Part shown: in pieces, positions 1 to 5,230 of the stretch
Layout of the letters: each line of letters begins with the position of its first letter
Numbering within the stretch: position 1 is the first letter of the stretch
From: Xanthobacteraceae bacterium
GTDB lineage: Bacteria; Pseudomonadota; Alphaproteobacteria; Rhizobiales; Xanthobacteraceae
DNA: 5,230 nucleotides
Assembly: GCA_030039105.1 (NCBI GenBank)
Contig: JASHQO010000281.1
Location: 1-5,230, forward strand
Direction of reading: 5' to 3'
Made by a program: the position numbers and the translations under genes
The notes under the pieces: generated by a model
What the model saw: only the letters and a program-made list of their open reading frames with translations
Database searches by the model: none
What the model was told of the DNA's origin: nothing

Positions 1-1766
1 CGCTGTTGAGTGGCACGATCAAATCGCCGGACGGCAAAGTCATGGGCGGCGTCACGGTGTCTGCCAAGCCCGACGGCGGCACCATCACCACCACCGTGTT
101 CACCGACGACGCTGGGCAATATTATTTTTCCCCGCTGCCAGCGGGACATTACAAGATATGGGCGCAGGCGCTGAGCTATCAGACCGCCACGGGCGCGGTC
201 GATCTGTCCGCCAACGCCAAGCAGGACTTTTCCCTCGATCCGATGAACGACGCGGAGGCGACGTTCAAGCAACTGCCCGGCAATCTCATGCTCGACGCGC
301 TGCCGCAGCGCACGCCCGAAGAGGCGCGCATGAAGCGCATCGTGCGCATCGTCTGCACCGGCTGCCATACGCCGAGCTTTCCGCTCCAGCACCGCTTCGA
401 CGAAGCCGGCTGGAATGCGGTGCTCGAGTTGATGAAGAACGCCAACGTCTACGGCACCTTCGTCGGCGGCGAGCGCCAGCCCTCCGGCATCATCGACTAT
501 CACGAGAAAGAGCTTGCCGCCTATCTCGCGGCCGCGCGCGGCCCCGGAGAAAGCGACATGCGCGTGAAACTCGAGCCGCGGCCATCGGGCGAAGCCGCCC
601 GCGTGACGTTCAAGGAATACGACGTGCCGCTCGATCCGGACGCCAACCTGCCGGAGAATTTCGTGCAGAACGACGGCTCCAACTGGTCGCTCGGCACGCC
701 GTCGGTGCTGATCCCCGGCTGGGGCGTGCACGATGCCTGGCTCGATCTGTCCGGTAATCTCTGGTTCACCTGCAACATACCCAACAAGCGCACCACCATC
801 GGCCGCATCGATACCAAGACGGGCGAGGTGAAGCTATTCAAGATCCCCGGCCCCAACGGCCTCGCCGCGCAGGCTCACGGCATGACCCGCGATCCGAATG
901 GCATCATCTGGTTCAACGTCAATAACGGCCGCGGCGGCCTCGGCCGGCTCGATCCGGCGACGCAGGAGATCAAGGTCTATCTGCCGCCGACCGGCATGAC
1001 CCAGACCGGCGGCGCCGTCACCGTCGACTATGACGGCAAGGGCAACATCTGGGCGTCGGCGCCGGACGGCGCGCTGCGCTTCGATCCGGTCGAGGAAAAA
1101 TTCACCGAATACAAATCGAGGACCTACAAGACGCCGAACGGCACCGGCGTCACCTATGGCACCGCCGCCGACCGCGACGGCAATGGCTACTGGGCCGAGA
1201 TGGTGCTCGACACGATCGGGGTCGGCGATGGCGCCTCCGGCGGGGTGACGGAGATCAAACTCGCGCCCGACAAGGTGCAGAGTGCACTGTTGATCGCGGA
1301 CGAAATGAAATTCTACGAGACCTACAATCAGCCTGATTTCAATTCGCCGCTGCCGTGGGCACAGGGTCCGCGGCGCATGGGCACCGACAAGTTCGCCGAC
1401 GTGCTGTGGATCGGCGATTCATGGGGCGCCAACCTCGCCCGCATCGATACCCATACCCGCGCCGTGAAATACGTCGATCTGCCCGGCGAGCAGCAGCCCT
1501 ACCACGTCGCGGTCGACAAGAACCACGATGCCTGGACCAATCTGTGGGGCGCCGATCGCGTCATGCGCTACGATCCCAACAGCAACGGCTGGACGGCGTT
1601 CGACCTGCCGACCCGCGGCGCCGAGCCGCGCTACGTGTCGCTGCTCGAACAACCCGGCAAGGACACCCAAGTCGCGCTGCCCTACTTCCGTGCTCGCAAG
1701 GTCGCGGTGATGACGCTACGCAGCCAGGACGAGGTAGACGCGTTGAAGGCGCAAGCGGCGCAGTAG
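1..1766 (+). CDS. Exported carboxypeptidase-regulatory-like / haem c / Vgb-type beta-propeller protein (5' partial)
   Basis: Reading is open to the left edge (frame Leu-Leu-Ser-Gly-Thr from base 3), so the true start and presumably a signal peptide lie outside; the TTG at base 6 is not a credible start. Residues below count from that TTG. Residues 1-77 form a carboxypeptidase-regulatory-like beta-sandwich (SGTIKSPDGKVMGGVTVSA, then DDAGQYYFSPLPAGHY). Residues 105-178 look like a mono-haem cytochrome c segment: CTGCH at 117-121 binds haem, Met143, His129 or His166 could be the distal ligand, and it ends in a typical AAYLAAARG helix. Residues 241-565 carry about six repeats of the type 'DPNG-IW-F ... 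GRLDP-T-E-K-Y-LP' (243-280, 291-327, 337-370, 384-420, 463-493, 498-535), as in virginiamycin B lyase and SMP-30/NHL propellers. Haem c attachment implies a periplasmic or outer-surface location. The Glu expected after the WFT motif in Vgb is absent from most repeats, so I do not infer lyase activity. Substrate and pathway are unknown. It converges on the next gene with a 2-base gap. Confidence 0.9.
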   Translation, partial: LLSGTIKSPDGKVMGGVTVSAKPDGGTITTTVFTDDAGQYYFSPLPAGHYKIWAQALSYQTATGAVDLSANAKQDFSLDPMNDAEATFKQLPGNLMLDALPQRTPEEARMKRIVRIVCTGCHTPSFPLQHRFDEAGWNAVLELMKNANVYGTFVGGERQPSGIIDYHEKELAAYLAAARGPGESDMRVKLEPRPSGEAARVTFKEYDVPLDPDANLPENFVQNDGSNWSLGTPSVLIPGWGVHDAWLDLSGNLWFTCNIPNKRTTIGRIDTKTGEVKLFKIPGPNGLAAQAHGMTRDPNGIIWFNVNNGRGGLGRLDPATQEIKVYLPPTGMTQTGGAVTVDYDGKGNIWASAPDGALRFDPVEEKFTEYKSRTYKTPNGTGVTYGTAADRDGNGYWAEMVLDTIGVGDGASGGVTEIKLAPDKVQSALLIADEMKFYETYNQPDFNSPLPWAQGPRRMGTDKFADVLWIGDSWGANLARIDTHTRAVKYVDLPGEQQPYHVAVDKNHDAWTNLWGADRVMRYDPNSNGWTAFDLPTRGAEPRYVSLLEQPGKDTQVALPYFRARKVAVMTLRSQDEVDALKAQAAQ

Positions 1767-1768
1767 CT

Positions 1769-2410
1769 TTAGAATCCGATCATATCGAGCCGGGTCAACG
1801 TCACCTGATTGCTGATGCGCGCCGCATTGGCGAGATGCCACGCGGTGTAAGCTTCCGGGAACAGATCGTCTGCCGACATGGCGTCGACCGGAACGATCAC
1901 CTTGAAGCCGCGCAGCGCCGCCTCGCCGCCGGTATGCAGCACCGAGGTCTGCGCCTGGGTGCCCATGGCGACGACCGTCTTGATGCCCTTTTCATGGAGT
2001 GTCTTTTCCAGATCGCTATTGATGAATTTGTCGGGGCCGAGCGGCGGCAGCACCTGTTCGCCGGCGGCGGGCGTCAAGTCCTTGAGCACGTCGGTCGGCA
2101 CCGAACCCGGCACCGCGACGCTGTAGATGATCAGCGCGCCCTTGGCGCGCGCCTCCTCAACGAACTTCTTCACCTTCGGCACGGAATCGGCACAGCGCTT
2201 GCGCCGTTCCGGCGTGCAGGTCTGCACGGTGAAATCCATCACCAGGAGCGCCGTCTCCTTGGTATTGAGCGTCACCGGTTTGAGCTGCGGCGGCGCCGGC
2301 AACTTGGCCTCCTTCCAATCGTCGATAATGGTCTGCGTGGTTGCGGAACCCGTCGTGAAAAACGCGACAGCGAGCGCGGCGGCCGCAATCGATATGTGGC
2401 GACGAACCAT
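1769..2410 (-). CDS. Exported isochorismatase/cysteine-hydrolase-fold protein with Ser in place of the catalytic Cys
   Basis: 213 residues, usual length for the isochorismatase-like family plus an export signal. Residues 1-23 look like a signal peptide: MVRR, a hydrophobic core (ISIAAAALAVAFF) and likely cleavage after GSA. The RR pair only weakly resembles a Tat motif. The mature part keeps the family order: ALLVMDF with Asp59 (triad Asp), Lys128 in GPDKFINSDLE (triad Lys), then VVAMGTQAQTSVLHT (146-160), the segment that normally reads G-x-x-T-x-x-C-V-x-x-T. Aligned on the Gly, Val and Thr, the nucleophile position is Ser156 (codon TCG), not Cys. The C-terminus, NQVTLTRLDMIGF, is also family-like. 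Cys65 and Cys72 are the only cysteines and could form a disulfide in the periplasm. The ATG at 2410 has a strong ribosome site five bases upstream, which fixes the start. It is probably the last gene of the minus-strand unit, 53 bases after the transporter. The fold call is solid; the reaction, if any, is unknown, and it may be a binding protein or an enzyme of altered chemistry. Confidence 0.92.
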   Translation of the reverse strand: MVRRHISIAAAALAVAFFTTGSATTQTIIDDWKEAKLPAPPQLKPVTLNTKETALLVMDFTVQTCTPERRKRCADSVPKVKKFVEEARAKGALIIYSVAVPGSVPTDVLKDLTPAAGEQVLPPLGPDKFINSDLEKTLHEKGIKTVVAMGTQAQTSVLHTGGEAALRGFKVIVPVDAMSADDLFPEAYTAWHLANAARISNQVTLTRLDMIGF

Positions 2411-2415
2411 CGAAT

Positions 2416-2422
2416 CCCTCCC
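2416..2422 (-). promoter_or_regulatory. Shine-Dalgarno site of the isochorismatase-fold gene
   Basis: On the minus strand this reads GGGAGGG, five bases before the ATG at 2410. It is a near-ideal anti-16S match and supports that start over any downstream one. It lies in the 53-base gap after the transporter stop codon, so the gene has its own ribosome entry rather than depending on stop-start coupling. Confidence 0.75.
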
Positions 2423-2463
2423 GGTCTATTTTCGTCGAGCTTAAACGGATGCGGCGGCGAGCG

Positions 2464-4047
2464 CTACTCCGCGGCGCGCGGCGGCGCCTCGCGCGCCGCG
2501 AGCACCGTAGTGCGCAACGGCCGCTCCTCCATGATCATCAGCGAGACGACGCCGATGACGAGGAAAAGCACCGCCACCGCGAAAATGTGACTGAACGCAC
2601 GGGCGAGATCGTCGGGTGCAGCGGTGGCCGCGGTCGCGACGAACGCCGATGCGGAGGCGCCGCCGCGTTGCGGCGACGCGCCGAGCTCGGCCAGCATGAT
2701 TGCGCCCATCACCGCGACGACGAAGGCGCTGGCCAGCGCGCGGAAGAAGTTCATCGCCCCCATGGCGACGCCGATCTGCTGGTGCGCGATGGCATTCTGA
2801 ATCGACACGGTCACTGTCGGATACGAGCTGCCGGTGCCAATGCCGACGAAGCCTGTGATCAGCGCCACGGCCCAGACCGGTATCATCGGGTGAAACGCCA
2901 GAAATGCGACGGACACAGTGGCAATGCCGAGCATCACGATCGGAGCCCATTTGTAGTGGTCGAGGTACAGCATGGCGCGGCCGGACAGATACGAGCCCGG
3001 CGTCGTCATCATCACGATCGGAATCAGCGCCAGGCCGGAATCGCTTGCGGTCAGACCGTGCACCATCTCGTAGTAGAGCGGCACGAAAATCGTCAGCCCG
3101 ATCGAGACGCCCTGGGTGCAGGCGGTGGTGAGGCAGCCGGTGCGCATCACCGGATTGTTGAGCACGGCGACGGGTAGAAACGGCTCCGGCGCCCGCAGCA
3201 CCCACCAGATGAACACCGCTGACAGCACTGTCGCTAGGACGATCAGCGTGGCGATCTGCTGCGACAGCCACGGATAGCGGGTGCCGCCCCAGGTCAGCGC
3301 CAGCAGTAGCGCGACGGCAGATGCCATCATCAACGCCGCGCCGAGAAGATCGATCTTGTGGGCACGCTCGTGCACCGGGACGAGCTTGAGCTGCCGGTTC
3401 GACAGCAGCGCCGCCGCCAAGCCGAGCGGCACGTTGAGCCAGAAAATCACCGACCAGTGCAAATGCTCGGCGATGACGCCGCCGAGCACCGGGCCCGCGG
3501 CGCCGGCGACGATCCAGACCGATCCGGTATAGGCTTGGTAGTAGCCACGCTCGCGCGGCGGCACCGCGTCGGCAATGATCGATTGGGTCAGCGGCACGAT
3601 GCCGCCGCCGCCGATGCCCTGCAGGCCGCGGCCGAAGATCAGCATCAGCATGCTCGGCGCTGCGGCGCTGGCGGCCGAACCGGCCATGAAGATGCCGAGT
3701 GCGACCAGCATCATGCCGCGACGGCCGTAGATGTCGCTGAGCTTGCCGTAGAGCGGCGCCACAACCGTCGAGGTCAACAGATATGCGATCACGACCCATG
3801 ACAGGTTCTCGAAATCGTCGAAGGCGCGGCCGATGGTCGGCAGTGCGGTTGCGACGATGGTCTGGTTGAGCGCGCCGAGGAACATCGCCAATGCCAGCCC
3901 GCCGATGATGGCGACGACTTCGCGGCGGCCGAGCTTGCGGTCGGCGGAATAGCGCGCGCCGTGCGCCGGCGAAACGCCTTCGCTATCCCCTCCTCCTTTT
4001 GGAGCAAGCGCATCCGATTCATCGTGCTTAGAGTTCAGCACCGCCAT
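2464..4047 (-). CDS. DHA2-family (EmrB/QacA-like, 14-helix) major facilitator drug/solute efflux transporter
   Basis: 527 residues from the chosen ATG, a normal size for 14-helix DHA2 transporters of the inner membrane, which export drugs or other small molecules using the proton gradient. Visible marks: a hydrophilic N-terminus of about 42 residues; helix 1 with the D1-like motif LNQTIVATALP (60-70); motif A in the loop between helices 2 and 3, GKLSDIYGRR (101-110); GLQGIGGGGIVPLTQ in helix 4; the antiporter motif C, AGAAGPVLGG (181-190); HWSVIFWLNVPLG (197-209) after helix 5; WGGTRYPW (253-260); and a cytosolic tail starting EERPL (507-511). The D1 motif has Asn61 where many DHA2 pumps have Asp. 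The frame stays open upstream to a TTG at 4113, but those 22 extra residues are Arg/Gly/Ser-rich and unlike the family, so I prefer ATG 4047 although its ribosome site is weak. It follows a paralogue by 100 bases. The substrate cannot be told from sequence. Confidence 0.93.
   Translation of the reverse strand: MAVLNSKHDESDALAPKGGGDSEGVSPAHGARYSADRKLGRREVVAIIGGLALAMFLGALNQTIVATALPTIGRAFDDFENLSWVVIAYLLTSTVVAPLYGKLSDIYGRRGMMLVALGIFMAGSAASAAAPSMLMLIFGRGLQGIGGGGIVPLTQSIIADAVPPRERGYYQAYTGSVWIVAGAAGPVLGGVIAEHLHWSVIFWLNVPLGLAAALLSNRQLKLVPVHERAHKIDLLGAALMMASAVALLLALTWGGTRYPWLSQQIATLIVLATVLSAVFIWWVLRAPEPFLPVAVLNNPVMRTGCLTTACTQGVSIGLTIFVPLYYEMVHGLTASDSGLALIPIVMMTTPGSYLSGRAMLYLDHYKWAPIVMLGIATVSVAFLAFHPMIPVWAVALITGFVGIGTGSSYPTVTVSIQNAIAHQQIGVAMGAMNFFRALASAFVVAVMGAIMLAELGASPQRGGASASAFVATAATAAPDDLARAFSHIFAVAVLFLVIGVVSLMIMEERPLRTTVLAAREAPPRAAE
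2470..2500. repeat. 11-bp perfect G/C inverted repeat at the 3' end of the transporter gene
   Basis: Arms CGCGGCGCGCG (2470-2480) and CGCGCGCCGCG (2490-2500) are exact reverse complements around a 9-base loop. The repeat ends three bases before the transporter's TAG codon (2464-2466) and encodes the Ala/Arg/Pro-rich tail. In mRNA it could fold into a very stable hairpin between the transporter and the next gene. No T-run follows on the minus strand, so it is not a standard intrinsic terminator. It may only reflect GC-rich Ala and Arg codons. The structure is certain from sequence; a function is not. Confidence 0.6.
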
Positions 4048-4147
4048 GACCGAGATTGAGGACCCGCCCGCGTCGACTCGTTGCACCTTTGCGCCCCACC
4101 GATGCCGACGCAAGCCGCATGGAGCGGATCAGCCATGTCCGGTCGGC
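4048..4147 (-). other. 100-base gap between the two transporter genes, with a weak imperfect hairpin
   Basis: The gap holds no convincing promoter, terminator or small gene. An imperfect stem pairs 4115-4122 (CCGCATGG) with 4133-4142 (CCATGTCCGG), with a two-base bulge and a 10-base loop, just downstream of the first transporter's stop. There is no T-run, so it is a poor terminator candidate. I see no good Shine-Dalgarno sequence just before ATG 4047. If the TTG at 4113 were the real start, the gap would shrink to 34 bases. Absence of a terminator favours cotranscription. Confidence 0.35.
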
Positions 4148-5230
4148 TTATTTGTTGGCCGGCTCCGGCACGCGCATGGGTCCGTGCAGCGGGCGCTCCT
4201 CGATGACGAGGAGGCAAAGAAAAGACACGACGAGGCAGCCGGCAGCGGCAATAAACACCCAATGAAAGGCCGGCGCCAGATCGCCACGCCCAGCGGCGAC
4301 CGTCTCCAAAGTCATGACGCCGGAATGATCACCGATGCCACCGAGCACGATGGCGCCGAACACCGCGACCACCATGGCGCCGCCGAGTGTGCGGAAAAAG
4401 TTCAAGGTACCCGTGGCGGTGCCGAGTTGATGCGGCTTGACCACGTTCTGCATCACGATCGTCGATACCGGATACATCGGGCCGAGGCCGAAACCGAGCA
4501 CGAGCAGAAGCGCCACGACCTCGATCAACGCGTGGCCGGCCGGATCGTAAGCCAGCACGCCGAGGGCCGCGATGGCGACGATGAGGCCCAGCATCGGCAC
4601 ACGCATGTAATGCTTGATCCGCACGATGATGCGCGTCGACACCAGCGAGCCGAGCGTGGCGCCCCCCATATAGGCGATCAGCGCCAAGCCAGAGAGGCTC
4701 GCCGAGACACCGAGCACGCTCTGGCAGTAAAGCGGCATGTAGATGGTCACGCCGATCACGGTGCCGATGCTGAAGAAGGCCGCGCAAGTGATCGTGCTGG
4801 TGATCCGACCGTGCAGGATGGCGAGCGGAATGAACGGCTCGCGCGCGGTCAGGAGCCGTGTAGCGAACAGCGCCCACAACGCCGCCGAGCAGGTGACCAG
4901 GGTGAGGATCGTCCACGAGCCCCACGGATAACGGATGCCGCCCCAGGCCAACGCCAGCATCAGGGCCACCGCGGCACCGACCATCAGGCCGGCGCCGATC
5001 ATGTCGAGCCGGTGCGGCCGGTCGTTGCGCGGCAGGCGGCGCAGCGCGCGCTCGGTCATCACCAGCGCGACGATGCCCATGGGCAAGTTGATCCAGAAGA
5101 TCAGCGACCAGTGCAGATGGTCGGTAAATAGCCCGCCGAGCACGGGACCGAGGATGCTGGCGCTCATGAACATGATCGAGGTGCGGCCCTGCACCACCGG
5201 GCGCTCGCGCGGCGACAACAGATCGGCAAT
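4148..5230 (-). CDS. Second DHA2-family major facilitator transporter (5' partial, cut by window edge)
   Basis: 360 C-terminal residues are visible; the frame is open to the right edge (Ile-Ala-Asp-Leu-Leu-Ser-Pro-Arg-Glu-Arg), equivalent to IADAVPPRER at residues 158-167 of the downstream transporter. About 160 N-terminal residues, with helices 1-4 and motif A, are therefore missing. Present are motif C, ASILGPVLGG, then DHLHWSLIFWINLPMG, WGGIRYPW, about nine further hydrophobic helices and the tail EERPLHGPMRVPEPANK. It matches the neighbouring transporter along its whole visible length, including the HLHWS-IFW-N-P-G block, the WGG-RYPW turn, the GLALI loop, the TGTLNFFRTLGGA block (against MGAMNFFRALASA) and EERPL, but differs enough to be an old paralogue. 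The PRER motif is followed by Pro where the neighbour has Gly. It is probably the upstream gene of a minus-strand unit. An inner-membrane efflux role is inferred from family; the substrate is unknown. Confidence 0.92.
   Translation of the reverse strand: MADLLSPRERPVVQGRTSIMFMSASILGPVLGGLFTDHLHWSLIFWINLPMGIVALVMTERALRRLPRNDRPHRLDMIGAGLMVGAAVALMLALAWGGIRYPWGSWTILTLVTCSAALWALFATRLLTAREPFIPLAILHGRITSTITCAAFFSIGTVIGVTIYMPLYCQSVLGVSASLSGLALIAYMGGATLGSLVSTRIIVRIKHYMRVPMLGLIVAIAALGVLAYDPAGHALIEVVALLLVLGFGLGPMYPVSTIVMQNVVKPHQLGTATGTLNFFRTLGGAMVVAVFGAIVLGGIGDHSGVMTLETVAAGRGDLAPAFHWVFIAAAGCLVVSFLCLLVIEERPLHGPMRVPEPANK

Noticed and set aside
530..543. 14-base perfect palindrome GGCCGCGCGCGGCC
   Set aside because: It falls within Ala-Ala-Arg-Gly codons at the end of the cytochrome segment, and such palindromes are expected in very GC-rich coding DNA; nothing around it suggests an operator.
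1740..1771. Possible terminator at the end of the plus-strand gene (GCGC and AAGC/GCTT short stems)
   Set aside because: Stems are only four base pairs and no T-run follows.
1355..2590. 411-codon plus-strand frame spanning the end of the propeller gene and the isochorismatase-fold gene
   Set aside because: It crosses two well-supported genes, has an Arg-rich product without recognisable domains and no ribosome site; a composition artefact.
2441..3799. 452-codon minus-strand frame overlapping the complete transporter in another phase
   Set aside because: The product is Arg/Ala/Asp-rich low-complexity protein, while the alternative frame gives a textbook DHA2 transporter with motifs A and C.
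3987..4000. Strong Shine-Dalgarno-like run (AAAAGGAGGAGGGG on the minus strand) inside the complete transporter gene
   Set aside because: No ATG, GTG or TTG in the transporter frame lies at a suitable distance downstream; it encodes Lys-Gly-Gly-Gly in the hydrophilic N-terminus and is best read as coincidence.
4048..4113. TTG start at 4113, giving a 22-residue longer transporter
   Set aside because: The extra residues are Arg/Gly/Ser-rich without family resemblance, there is no ribosome site before the TTG, and an ATG is available at 4047.
4046..5131. Long plus-strand open frame (361 codons) opposite the partial transporter
   Set aside because: It is antisense to a clear membrane transporter; its His/Arg/Asp/Gln-rich product is the usual reverse-strand shadow of a GC-rich hydrophobic gene, with no domain or ribosome site.

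Overview
The window looks like chromosomal DNA of a GC-rich alphaproteobacterium. The Bradyrhizobium/Rhodopseudomonas/Xanthobacteraceae group is my best guess, from base composition, codon use (strong G/C at third positions) and the style of the proteins; no rRNA or marker gene confirms this. Coding density is very high: four protein genes cover almost all of the window, two of them cut by its edges. I see no tRNA, rRNA, CRISPR array, insertion sequence or phage gene.

Left part, plus strand (1-1766): the 3' portion of a large secreted, multidomain protein. It has a carboxypeptidase-regulatory-like beta-sandwich, then a mono-haem c segment with a CTGCH site, then a six- or seven-bladed beta-propeller of the virginiamycin-B-lyase/SMP-30-like type. 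Its start and signal peptide lie left of the window. It is probably a periplasmic redox or substrate-binding protein of unknown substrate.

Middle and right, minus strand (1769-5230): three genes read leftward and look like one transcription unit. In order of transcription they are a DHA2-type major facilitator transporter (cut by the right edge), a second complete DHA2-type transporter (2464-4047), and a small exported protein with the isochorismatase/cysteine-hydrolase fold (1769-2410). Gaps are 100 and 53 bases, with no clear terminator in either. The two transporters are diverged paralogues, possibly from an old tandem duplication. The small protein keeps the Asp and Lys of the isochorismatase triad but has Ser where the nucleophilic Cys should be.

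The plus-strand gene and the minus-strand unit converge with only two bases between stop codons. Functionally, the minus-strand unit suggests export of small, possibly toxic, compounds plus a periplasmic accessory protein. The convergent gene need not belong to the same pathway. The points most worth a second look are the Cys-to-Ser change in the isochorismatase-fold protein, the three-domain layout of the plus-strand protein, and an 11-bp all-G/C inverted repeat at the end of the second transporter gene. I did not find convincing evidence of an entirely new system.
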